This document shows, one piece after another, positions 35,207 to 43,113 of a DNA stretch of 64,000 nt. The notes below the pieces were generated by a model. That model was given only the letters and a program-made list of their open reading frames with translations, had not been told where the DNA came from and ran no database searches. Position 1 is the stretch's first letter; each line of letters starts with the position of its first letter. The translations under genes were made by a program, and so were the position numbers. The stretch comes from Gottfriedia luciferensis (GTDB lineage: Bacteria; Bacillota; Bacilli; Bacillales; Bacillaceae_G), in NCBI RefSeq assembly GCF_001712755.1, contig NZ_MDKC01000002.1, positions 1 to 64,000 of the forward strand, written 5' to 3'.

Positions 35207-37264
35207 ATGAAAAATTCACTAACATTGATCACAGGCAGTTCAAAAACAAGACAAGCTTTGTCTAATCAACTTACGCAATTGCTAGAAGAATACATAACGA
35301 TTAACTCATATGCAATTGACGAGGGGGAACATAAATCATTTAAGGATGAAATTATACTTTTTTCGTCAGAGGCAGTAAAAGCTGAAACTGAAAAATTTGC
35401 ACAATTAAGTGCTAAACAAATCATAGTTGGGAAAAGAACGCTTAATCATGAAAATGTAGACAAATTATTGAGAATTGAGGAAGGAACAAAAGTTCTTGTA
35501 GTTAATGATGATTTTCAATCGACAGTCGAACTTATTCAGTCCTTGTACCAATTGGGGATTAATCATTTGGAGTATTTTCCATTTAAAAGTGATCAATTAT
35601 ATTATCCAGATATTAATTTTTCGGTTTCACCAGGTGAAACTCACTTAAGTCCTCCATATATAAAACATGTATTGGATATCGGCGTAAGACTTTTTGATAT
35701 CTCTACAATTTTACACATTGTAGATTATTTTCATTTTAACGATAATATCGCAACATTAATTTCAGAAAAGTATTTACGCAATATAATTGAATTACATAGA
35801 GAACTTTTCAATGCAGATCAAAGTGTAAAGAAAGTAAATAGACATATCCAAAGTGTTGTAAATACGGTTGATGATGGAATATTAGCGATTGATGGATATA
35901 AAAGAATAACGGTGCTAAATGATCGGATTATTAAGTTGTTTAAATTAACTAAAAGTAACTATGAAGGTAAGTATATAGACGAAATTATTAAGGAGCAAAA
36001 TATAAGGGACTTTATTTTAAATGGTACAGATGAATCTAAATTTTTTTCAATTGACAATATAGATATTGTAATCTATAGGACGTATAGTCATGAAGATGAC
36101 AGAATCGTTGCTACTTTTAAGAGTGTTAATCAAGCATTTGAAATAGAAAAAACAGCACAGAGAGAGTTTAGAAAGCAAGGTTTTTATGCAAGATATGACT
36201 TTGCGGATATTATTGGTGAGGATGACGCAATTTTAGAATGTAAACGGATCGCAACAAAGCTTGCAAAGGCAGAGCATCCTATTTTAATTCAAGGTGAAAC
36301 GGGTACAGGTAAAGAGCTTTTTGCACACGCAATCCATAAACATTCAAACAGAAAAAACGGCCCTTTTTTAGCCATAAATTGTAGTGCATTTACAGAGAGT
36401 TTACTAGAAAGTGAACTATTTGGTTATGAAGATGGTACGTTTACTGGAGCAAAAAAAGGTGGGAAACAAGGCCTTTTTGAAATTGCTGATGGAGGAACGA
36501 TCTTCTTAGATGAAATAGGTGACATCAGCTTAAATGTTCAATCGCATTTACTTCGTGTTCTCCAAGAACAAGAAATTCGTAGAATAGGTGGCAGAAAAAT
36601 CATTCCTATTAATGTTCGCATCATTGCTGCAACTAACAAAGATATCCATCATAAAATCTCAGACGGCTCATTCCGTTCCGATTTGTATTACAGATTAAAT
36701 GTGTTAAATCTCATCATTCCACCTTTACGCTTAAGAAGAACAGACATACCGATGCTTGTCCAACACTTTATCTCTAAAAGTGGAAAAGGGGTTTCAATTG
36801 AGAAAGAAGCTTTAAATGAATTAATGGGTTTAAATTGGTTAGGTAATATTAGGGAATTGAAATCAGTTATTGATTATATGCTTACTGTTTGTGAAGGAAA
36901 TACGATTTCTCGAAATGACTTTCCTCATTATAACTATACAGAGAACAGGGAACAACCAAAAAGAGATTCAGATCAATTTGAACTTCCTACAAGTGTTCTT
37001 GAAATTGAAGAATCTGTTACAATTCTTGAAACAATAAAGAACTGTAATGATTTAGGTAAAGCAGCAAGTAGAGACCTTATATCCAACTCGAGTGAGGAAA
37101 AAGGTAGATACTTATCTCCACAGCAAATTAGACTTCGTTTAGAAATTATGGGGAATAAGGGCTTGATAACAAAAGGAAGAGGTAGAGCGGGTACGAAGAT
37201 TACTACTATTGGAATTGACTATTTGCATCTTCTAAAAGCTAACATGAAAAATAAATCTCTTTAA
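35207..37264 (+). CDS. sigma-54-dependent enhancer-binding activator
   Basis: 685 residues from ATG 35207 (GGAGAG upstream). Order: N-terminal sensor of about 210 residues, resembling PrpR_N-type domains; PAS domain (VNTVDDGILAIDGYKRITVL); AAA+ core with Walker A GETGTGKE, sigma-54 loop GTFTGA, Walker B GGTIFLDEIGD and R-fingers. The usual GAFTGA has Thr for Ala. The C-terminus is not a Fis helix-turn-helix but a winged-helix-like unit (LSPQQIRLRLEIMGNKGLIT, KGRGRAGTKITTIG). It sits between the two sigma-54 promoters and is the likely cyanophycin or dipeptide-responsive activator. Confidence 0.88.
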   Translation: MKNSLTLITGSSKTRQALSNQLTQLLEEYITINSYAIDEGEHKSFKDEIILFSSEAVKAETEKFAQLSAKQIIVGKRTLNHENVDKLLRIEEGTKVLVVNDDFQSTVELIQSLYQLGINHLEYFPFKSDQLYYPDINFSVSPGETHLSPPYIKHVLDIGVRLFDISTILHIVDYFHFNDNIATLISEKYLRNIIELHRELFNADQSVKKVNRHIQSVVNTVDDGILAIDGYKRITVLNDRIIKLFKLTKSNYEGKYIDEIIKEQNIRDFILNGTDESKFFSIDNIDIVIYRTYSHEDDRIVATFKSVNQAFEIEKTAQREFRKQGFYARYDFADIIGEDDAILECKRIATKLAKAEHPILIQGETGTGKELFAHAIHKHSNRKNGPFLAINCSAFTESLLESELFGYEDGTFTGAKKGGKQGLFEIADGGTIFLDEIGDISLNVQSHLLRVLQEQEIRRIGGRKIIPINVRIIAATNKDIHHKISDGSFRSDLYYRLNVLNLIIPPLRLRRTDIPMLVQHFISKSGKGVSIEKEALNELMGLNWLGNIRELKSVIDYMLTVCEGNTISRNDFPHYNYTENREQPKRDSDQFELPTSVLEIEESVTILETIKNCNDLGKAASRDLISNSSEEKGRYLSPQQIRLRLEIMGNKGLITKGRGRAGTKITTIGIDYLHLLKANMKNKSL

Positions 37265-37277
37265 GTTTTCTAAATAG

Positions 37278-37303
37278 TTACAATTTGGTTAGAATTGGTT
37301 GTA
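37278..37303 (+). promoter_or_regulatory. candidate upstream activating sequence
   Basis: Inverted repeat TTACAA...TTGTAA holding two tandem copies of AATTNGGTT-like sequence (AATTTGGTT, AATTGGTT), 75-100 bases upstream of the sigma-54 promoter at 37377. Shares AATTGGTT with the sites at 35137-35181. Confidence 0.5.
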
Positions 37304-37376
37304 ATTATTCACCCAAAAATAGTTTTTAAATTGAATAAATAGTATTGAAACCTTGTCTAGTCAATCTACTTATTTT

Positions 37377-37392
37377 TGGTATAAAACTTGCT
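37377..37392 (+). promoter_or_regulatory. sigma-54 (-24/-12) promoter of tandem cyanophycinase
   Basis: TGGTATAAAACTTGCT: GG and GC elements with exactly 10 bases between them, TTGCT intact, the -24 box less perfect than the one at 35074. It lies 44 bases before the ATG. Confidence 0.8.
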
Positions 37393-37435
37393 TGTATTCA
37401 GAAGTAAGCTAAAAAATAAGTAAAGGGGTTAAGGT

Positions 37436-39946
37436 ATGAGAAAAAAAATTATTACATTTTTGGTTAGTTTTATTTTAACGTTTTCAGTATCAGGGTTATC
37501 TTACGTAAGAGCTCAAAGTTCACAAGAAGATATTCAAGGAAACCTTGTCATTGTTGGCGGTGGGTTAGGTTCTTCGAATAAAGTAGTGTATGAAAAATTT
37601 ATTGAATTGGCCGGATCTAAAAAGGCGAAAATCGGCATTATTCCTGCTGCTAGCGGTAAATTAAAATCTTCTTTAGATTTTGAACATGATTTAATAAATT
37701 ATGGTGTAAGTCCAGAATCAGTAGAGATTTTACCTTTATCAAATCATGATTTTTCTGATACAGATGAAAATGAGTCTAATTGGAAGGATAATGCGAATCG
37801 TTCAGAAATTGCAAAGCAAATAAGAGGGCTGACTGCTATTTGGTTCGTAGGTGGAGACCAACAACGTATAGTCGATACATTACGATCAGAAGGTAAAGAT
37901 TCAATAGTCTTACAAGAAATCTGGGATATCTATCGAAATGGTGCAGTTATTGGTGGGACGAGCGCTGGAGCTGCAATTATGAGCAACACGATGATAACAG
38001 GCGGAGATAGCCTTGGTGCATTAAAAGGATATTATGAAAAAAATCAAAATCAAAATCAAGGAAAGGGAAAAGAGTATGAACCTCTGTCAGTTGAAAAAGG
38101 ACTAGGTTTCTTTCAAAAAGGTATAGTTGATCAGCATATGGATGAAAGAGCTCGCTTTGCTAGATTAGCAATTACAGCAATCCAGTATCAAAATGATGGA
38201 AATCTTGCTTATGGAATTGACGAAGACACTGCAATGGTTGTAAGCAACAAAGAAAAAACAATAGAAGTTATAGGGCGTAGTGGTGTATCAGTGATCGATG
38301 TAAATGAAGCAAAAAGAAATGGGAATTTAGAAAATATTAAAATTAACTACTTAGCTCAAGGTGACAAGATCCATTTTGATTCTAATGCGATTGATTTTTC
38401 TAAAGATAAATATGAAACAAAAGGATATGAGTATTACTCTTTTCAAGCATTACCAAATACCGGGTTACTGACTCCTTATGGAAAGTTAAAAGATTATTTA
38501 GCTTACTCGCTTGTTGATAACGAATCGACGCAGGTAATAAAATCATATCTATATGATAAAGAAGGCAAAGGGTACGAAATAGTTTTTCGTAAATCAAAGG
38601 ATACAAATGGTTATTGGAAGTATACTGACGGACAAAAAGATGATTATTCTATTCAAAATGTAACAATGGATATTCATCCTAGAAAATTTGGATTTAGTGA
38701 ACAAGATTCGGAAATTGACTTTAAGAAATCAGATTTTAATGTTTCCAATCATACAAGCGAAGGACCTATAAAAGGGAATTTAGTCATTGTCGGTGGAGCG
38801 TTGGGAAGCAGTAATAGTGCAGTTTATAATAAATTGATTGAACTTGCAGGAGGACCTGAAAATGCAAAAGTAGGAATCATCCCTGCAGCGAGTACAAAAC
38901 TGACTTCTTCGAATGATTTTACAAAAGATTTAATTAAATACGGAGTTAAAAAAGATTCTATTGAGATTCTGCCAATATCTAATCATGATTTTAAAGGTAC
39001 TCCAGAAGACGAAAAGCAATGGATTAACAATATGAATGATGATCAGTTGGTTAAAAAGATTAGTAAATTAAATTGTATTTGGTTTGTTGGTGGAGACCAG
39101 ACTTTAATTACTTCATCATTATTAAATGAAAATGGTTCAAATTCAAAAGTTTTAGATGCTATATGGAAGATTTACGAAAATGGTGCTGTTATAGGTGGAA
39201 CAAGTGCAGGTGCAGCTATTATGAGCAATACGATGATAGCTGGAGGAGACAGTTATGGGGCTTTGAGATATGGATTTACAAAGTCTTATAATGATATGGA
39301 ACAACAGGAAGGTGGACCAGTTTACTTAGAAAAAGGATTGAATTTCTTTCAAGATGGAATTGTCGATCAGCATTTTGATAAGAAAGCTAGATTAGGACGT
39401 TTAATAGTGACAGCAAATGAAAAAGGAAAGAAAAATCAACTAGCATATGGCGTTGATGAAGACACGGCTATGATTGTAAATAACCAAAAACATCAAGTCG
39501 ATGTAGTTGGTCGTGGAGGATTAACAGTTATTGATTTATCGAAAGTAAAAGCAAGTAAAAATATGCCAAATAAGTATAAAAATGTTATTGTTTCAGTTAT
39601 TTCACCTGGAGATCATGTTAATTTATTAACAAATGAGGTAAGCATAAGTAACTTAAAGTCATCAACAAAAGGATTTGAATATTATGACTCAAAAGTAGCC
39701 CCTTACACAGGAGTATTTTCTCCTCATGTGTTATTAAAAAATTTCTTAGCATATAATTTAGTTGATAATGATCAAACAAAAGAAGTACATAGCTATAGTT
39801 TTAATGATGATAAAGGATTTGAACTATCATTTAGAAAAACAGCTGAAACGAATGGGTACTGGACGTATAAGGATGGTCAAAAAGATGATTATAGTGTAGT
39901 AAACGTTTCGTTAGATATTAATCCTATAAATGTAGAAATACGTTAA
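37436..39946 (+). CDS. secreted tandem (two-domain) cyanophycinase
   Basis: 836 residues. Signal peptide MRKKIITFLVSFILTFSVSG with cleavage near VRAQ. Two full S51 units follow: residues about 35-415 and 440-836. Each has GNLVIVGG(G/A)LGSSN, GIIPAAS, IWFVGGDQ, the nucleophile motif GGTSAGAAIMSNTMI, IVDQH(M/F)D and AYG(I/V)DEDTAM, plus the same beta-rich tail ending in NGYW(K/T)Y(T/K)DGQKDDYS. Both nucleophile serines and histidines are kept, so both sites look active. Cyanophycinases usually carry one domain. GGGGTTAAGGT precedes ATG 37436; sigma-54 promoter upstream. Single gene. Confidence 0.88.
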   Translation: MRKKIITFLVSFILTFSVSGLSYVRAQSSQEDIQGNLVIVGGGLGSSNKVVYEKFIELAGSKKAKIGIIPAASGKLKSSLDFEHDLINYGVSPESVEILPLSNHDFSDTDENESNWKDNANRSEIAKQIRGLTAIWFVGGDQQRIVDTLRSEGKDSIVLQEIWDIYRNGAVIGGTSAGAAIMSNTMITGGDSLGALKGYYEKNQNQNQGKGKEYEPLSVEKGLGFFQKGIVDQHMDERARFARLAITAIQYQNDGNLAYGIDEDTAMVVSNKEKTIEVIGRSGVSVIDVNEAKRNGNLENIKINYLAQGDKIHFDSNAIDFSKDKYETKGYEYYSFQALPNTGLLTPYGKLKDYLAYSLVDNESTQVIKSYLYDKEGKGYEIVFRKSKDTNGYWKYTDGQKDDYSIQNVTMDIHPRKFGFSEQDSEIDFKKSDFNVSNHTSEGPIKGNLVIVGGALGSSNSAVYNKLIELAGGPENAKVGIIPAASTKLTSSNDFTKDLIKYGVKKDSIEILPISNHDFKGTPEDEKQWINNMNDDQLVKKISKLNCIWFVGGDQTLITSSLLNENGSNSKVLDAIWKIYENGAVIGGTSAGAAIMSNTMIAGGDSYGALRYGFTKSYNDMEQQEGGPVYLEKGLNFFQDGIVDQHFDKKARLGRLIVTANEKGKKNQLAYGVDEDTAMIVNNQKHQVDVVGRGGLTVIDLSKVKASKNMPNKYKNVIVSVISPGDHVNLLTNEVSISNLKSSTKGFEYYDSKVAPYTGVFSPHVLLKNFLAYNLVDNDQTKEVHSYSFNDDKGFELSFRKTAETNGYWTYKDGQKDDYSVVNVSLDINPINVEIR

Positions 39947-40072
39947 GAATTTATCACTGTTTTAATCTCAATATTCACGCAAATTTTTTCTTATTCTACC
40001 ATATATCGAAAAATTTAAAGCAAAATGCTTGAGAGAGCTAGTAAAGATAAGAATTTATAATAAAAAGCTAAA

Positions 40073-40112
40073 TCCTTAAAAGAGTATCTTTAAAAAAGTA
40101 CTCTTTTTTTGT
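40073..40112 (+). terminator. rho-independent terminator
   Basis: AAAAGAGTA...TACTCTTTTTTT hairpin, 130 bases after the tandem cyanophycinase gene; the stretch between holds nothing else recognised. Confidence 0.7.
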
Positions 40113-40202
40113 TTTAAAATCATTACCTTGGCAAAGTCTATACTAAAAAATAAAATTAAACAGACTAAATAATAAAGAAAACAAGTGTTGGGGGGAAGTG
40201 AT

Positions 40203-40657
40203 TTGAGTTCAATATTGATATTTATTTTAACGTTAATGTTATTTGCATTGTCTGGATTATTATTTCCAATTGATCTTAAATGGTATACCATGTTAAAAAA
40301 ACCTGTATGGACTCCCCTAGTAAATTATTTGGAATCGTGTGGGGTGTGCTCTATCTATTAATTGCACTGTCACTAGCAATTGTAAATTACAAGGTAGGTC
40401 TAATGAATACTCCTTTCACTTTTTTACTTATCTGGTTAATAAATTATATAAGTAACCAGGCATTTAGTTATTTTCAATTTAAAAGAAAGAGACTTGATTT
40501 AGCAGCCGTTGATTGTTTAATTGTAGCAGCTACAGCAGTATTAATCATTCTATTTACGTTACCTTATTCCATAGTAGCCTCAGTACTATTAATTCCTTAT
40601 GCTATTTGGACTACTTTTGCTACATATTTAGCTTTTTCTATTTACCGTTTAAATTAA
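40203..40657 (+). pseudogene. tspO: TspO/MBR family protein, one-base frameshift
   Basis: Two frames join to one TspO-like protein of about 151 residues. From TTG 40203 (GGGGGGAAG upstream) the frame gives the first helix, FPIDLKWYTMLKKPVWTP; from about 40315 a different frame continues SKLFGIVWGVLYLLIALSLA and four more helices to 40657. The break is in a run of four C (ACTCCCCTAG); one extra C restores KPVWTPPSKLFGIVWG, the family motif. TspO binds porphyrins and tryptophan-rich ligands in the membrane. It may be a true pseudogene, a phase-variable run or a sequencing error. Confidence 0.75.
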
Positions 40658-40726
40658 TAAAAATAAAATTTTTCTTTACTAATTAAATTATAAATATCGA
40701 TTTACTTAATGCTAAAAAAATTATCA

Positions 40727-40773
40727 AGAAGGAAACAAGTAACTAAGGATGGTGAATTTATTAGTTTCCTTCT
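40727..40773. repeat. inverted repeat, function unknown
   Basis: Arms AGAAGGAAAC and GTTTCCTTCT separated by 27 bases, in the 325-base gap before marR. No T run follows, so not a typical terminator. Confidence 0.4.
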
Positions 40774-40889
40774 AAATATCGTAGGGTTGGAAAACAATCA
40801 AAAAGAAATGAAATTGAATCATCTGAAATTTATAACAAAATAAAATTTTGATTTTGTACTTGATTCATGTAGAACTAAGGTGTATATTA

Positions 40890-40933
40890 ATTGACATATC
40901 AATGGTTGACCCGTCAATTATTGATAGCTCAAT
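40890..40933 (+). promoter_or_regulatory. triple MarR-type operator
   Basis: ATTGACATATCAAT (40890-40903), TTGACCCGTCAA (40906-40917) and ATTGATAGCTCAAT (40920-40933): three palindromes with TTGA/TCAA arms in tandem, 15 bases apart centre to centre. They overlap possible -35 sequences (TTGACA, TTGATA). The MarR protein encoded directly downstream is the likely binder. Confidence 0.75.
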
Positions 40934-40982
40934 GCTTATTAACTGTTAATAAAATTTCATCATATTTTTTGGGAGGTAACGC

Positions 40983-41426
40983 GTGCCTAATACAAAAGAA
41001 ACAAAAGTACTATCATTATTAAAAGAATTAAAAGTTCAAATTGAAATAACATTTGAAAAATGTATGGGGATTAGTCAATCACGATTAGAAATTTTGAATC
41101 AATTGTTTGAGTACGGTGAAATTAGTCAATCTCAGCTTCAAAAAACATTAAAGATTGATAGTGCTGCAATTACTAGACATTTAAAACAACTTGAGTTAAA
41201 TGGAAAGATCACTAGAAGAAAATGTGAGACTGATAACAGAATAACGTTAGTTAGATTAACACAAATGGGACAAGATCAAATGTCTAGTTTATGGAAGGAA
41301 AAAGTAGAGTTTGTAGAGAACATGCTTATTGGCTTTTCCGAAAAAGAAATTGACTTAACGCTTGAATATTTAAACCGTATACAAATAAATATGAACCGAA
41401 TTAATTCTGATCGAGAAACTAAATAA
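40983..41426 (+). CDS. MarR family repressor
   Basis: 147 residues, GTG start with GGGAGGT upstream. Winged helix: ISQSRLEILNQLFEYGEISQ, SQLQKTLKIDSAAITRHLKQ, and wing LELNGKITRRKCETDNRITL. No conserved sensing cysteine in the DNA-binding part apart from Cys14-type positions (EKCMG near residue 25), so redox sensing like YodB or OhrR is possible but unproven. First gene of a three-gene operon with a nitroreductase and a monooxygenase-like protein; autoregulation through the triple operator. Confidence 0.85.
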   Translation: MPNTKETKVLSLLKELKVQIEITFEKCMGISQSRLEILNQLFEYGEISQSQLQKTLKIDSAAITRHLKQLELNGKITRRKCETDNRITLVRLTQMGQDQMSSLWKEKVEFVENMLIGFSEKEIDLTLEYLNRIQINMNRINSDRETK

Positions 41427-41460
41427 TACGAAAAAAATTAGTAAAGAGGAGAATACAACA

Positions 41461-42099
41461 ATGACTACGACAACATTAACTAATAATTTTAACGAAATTT
41501 TAAAAGGAAGACGCTCAATCCGCAAATATGATCCAAATGTTAAAATCCCAGTGGAGGAAATGCATGAAATAATAGAAACAGCTACTTTAGCTCCTTCTTC
41601 AGTAAACATGCAACCGTGGAGATTCTTAGTAATTGAAAGTGATGAAGCAAAAGCTACATTAGCTCCATTAGCACGATTTAATCAATCACAAGTTGAAACT
41701 TCTTCTGCGATGATTGCACTATTTGGGGACTTAAATAATTTTGACTATGCTGAAGAAATATATGGTCGTGCAGTTGAATTAGGTTATATGCCAGCAGACG
41801 TTAAAGAGAAGCAACTAGAAACACTTAGTGGTTTCTTTGCAAACAGTACTACAGAGCAAATGAAAGATACTGTTTTAATTGATGGTGGATTGGTAGCAAT
41901 GCAATTTATGCTAACTGCTCGTGCTTATGGTTATGATACTTGTCCAATCGGTGGCTTCGAAAAAGACAAAATTGCAGAAGCATTCGGTATGGATAAAGAC
42001 CGATATGTTCCTGTTATGTTGATATCAATAGGTAAAGCTGTTGATGCAGGATACAATTCTGTTCGTTTACCAGTTGAACGTGTAGCAGAGTGGAAATAA
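41461..42099 (+). CDS. nitroreductase family protein
   Basis: 212 residues, FMN-dependent nitroreductase fold. FMN-binding RRSIRKYDPNVKIP near the N-terminus, APSSVNMQPWRFLVIES, and the C-terminal CPIGGFEKDKIAEAFGM with MLISIGKA. It would reduce quinones, nitro compounds or other electrophiles with NAD(P)H. GAGGAG precedes ATG 41461. Operon with MarR repressor and an ABM-domain protein, a combination typical of quinone or electrophile detoxification (compare the MhqR and YodB regulons). Confidence 0.88.
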   Translation: MTTTTLTNNFNEILKGRRSIRKYDPNVKIPVEEMHEIIETATLAPSSVNMQPWRFLVIESDEAKATLAPLARFNQSQVETSSAMIALFGDLNNFDYAEEIYGRAVELGYMPADVKEKQLETLSGFFANSTTEQMKDTVLIDGGLVAMQFMLTARAYGYDTCPIGGFEKDKIAEAFGMDKDRYVPVMLISIGKAVDAGYNSVRLPVERVAEWK

Positions 42100-42140
42100 A
42101 AAATAATATAAAAAAACACAATGAAAAGAAGGTAAATATT

Positions 42141-42434
42141 ATGATTATTATTCATGCGAAAATGACAATTGATTCAACAAAAGAAGCTAAATTTTTAGAG
42201 GAAATGACTTCACTATTAGAATTATCAAGAGCAGAAGAAGGTAATATTTCATACGATTTGACAAAACAAACGGATAGAGAAAATGAATTCATCATGCTCG
42301 AAATTTGGAAAGATGTAAATGCTGTTACTGCACATAATACAAGTGCTCATTTTACAGCGTTTGCTGAAAAAGCAAAAGATTACCTTACAGCGCCAATTCA
42401 AATAAATCTTTTTGAAGCAAATAAATTAAAGTAA
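42141..42434 (+). CDS. antibiotic biosynthesis monooxygenase (ABM) domain protein
   Basis: 97 residues from ATG 42141 (AGAAGG upstream; an earlier in-frame ATG at 42090 overlaps the nitroreductase and lacks a site). The ABM/YgiN pattern is seen in EGNISYDLTKQTDRENEFIM, LEIWKDVNAVTAHNTSAHF. Small ferredoxin-like dimers of this group act as quinol monooxygenases. Last gene of the marR operon. Confidence 0.85.
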   Translation: MIIIHAKMTIDSTKEAKFLEEMTSLLELSRAEEGNISYDLTKQTDRENEFIMLEIWKDVNAVTAHNTSAHFTAFAEKAKDYLTAPIQINLFEANKLK

Positions 42435-42540
42435 TTTAGCAAAAATGGAATAGTGTTATAAAATAAACAAGACGATAATGCAAGTTTGAACTGTTTAAAA
42501 ATTATGAGCCTATAAAGAATTATGTTCATATTGTAAATTA

Positions 42541-42577
42541 AACCTATCTTAATCCTTGTGGTAAGATAGGTTTTTTC
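42541..42577 (+). terminator. rho-independent terminator
   Basis: AACCTATCTTA / TAAGATAGGTT with T run, about 105 bases after the ABM gene. Confidence 0.8.
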
Positions 42578-42713
42578 TTCTTAAAATTATAACCTTGTAA
42601 GAGTAAAATAGTAATGGACTTCAATTTTATGAAATCTTAAGTCATTACCTAATTGGATTTATTCATGTTGCTATTTGAAATCTTACATACATAGAATTAT
42701 TATAGTCGATACT

Positions 42714-42743
42714 AAAATTATGGTGTAAATTACATCATAAACT
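42714..42743 (+). promoter_or_regulatory. shared promoter-like element
   Basis: AAAATTATGGTGTAAA followed by TTACATCATAAAC, identical over 16 bases to 18891-18906 and at the same distance from an ATG. The CAT-rich -10-like part hints at a sporulation sigma factor; not proven. Confidence 0.35.
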
Positions 42744-42764
42744 TCGATGTGGGGGTAAACTTAT

Positions 42765-42938
42765 ATGAATATTCGTGAAGGTTTAATTCCAACAGTTTTA
42801 GGTTCTGCTGTAACAGCTACTGGTTATGCTTTAAAACAAAAACGAGGAACCAATAAAATGATTGCAAATACAGTTTTTGGTTTTGGACTAGCCCATATTG
42901 TATTAGGTGCAATTGACTTAGTTGAACATCGAAGTTAG
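42765..42938 (+). CDS. small conserved membrane protein (57 aa)
   Basis: 57 codons from ATG 42765 with GGGGGT upstream, ending TAG 42938. Product begins MNIREGLIPTVLGSAVTATG and continues YALKQKRGTNKMIANTVFGF, then GLAHIVLGAIDLVEHRS: two short hydrophobic stretches around a basic loop. It looks like a genuine small Bacillus protein, but I do not know its name. A terminator follows directly. Confidence 0.7.
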   Translation: MNIREGLIPTVLGSAVTATGYALKQKRGTNKMIANTVFGFGLAHIVLGAIDLVEHRS

Positions 42939-42944
42939 ATTGAA

Positions 42945-42980
42945 AGAAGAGAGTGTTAATTAGTAAACACTCTCTTTTTC
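42945..42980 (+). terminator. rho-independent terminator
   Basis: AAGAGAGTGTT / AAACACTCTCTT with T run. Confidence 0.9.
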
Positions 42981-43113
42981 AATCTTTTCTTTAACAGCAT
43001 GTAAAACTGGCCTGATGTTTTAGTGTATTAAGGAAGAAAACTTTGCTAATCTGGCTTATCTTTCATAAGTTTGAACATTTACACGGCCCCTTAGGACAAC
43101 CTTCTATCTCTTT

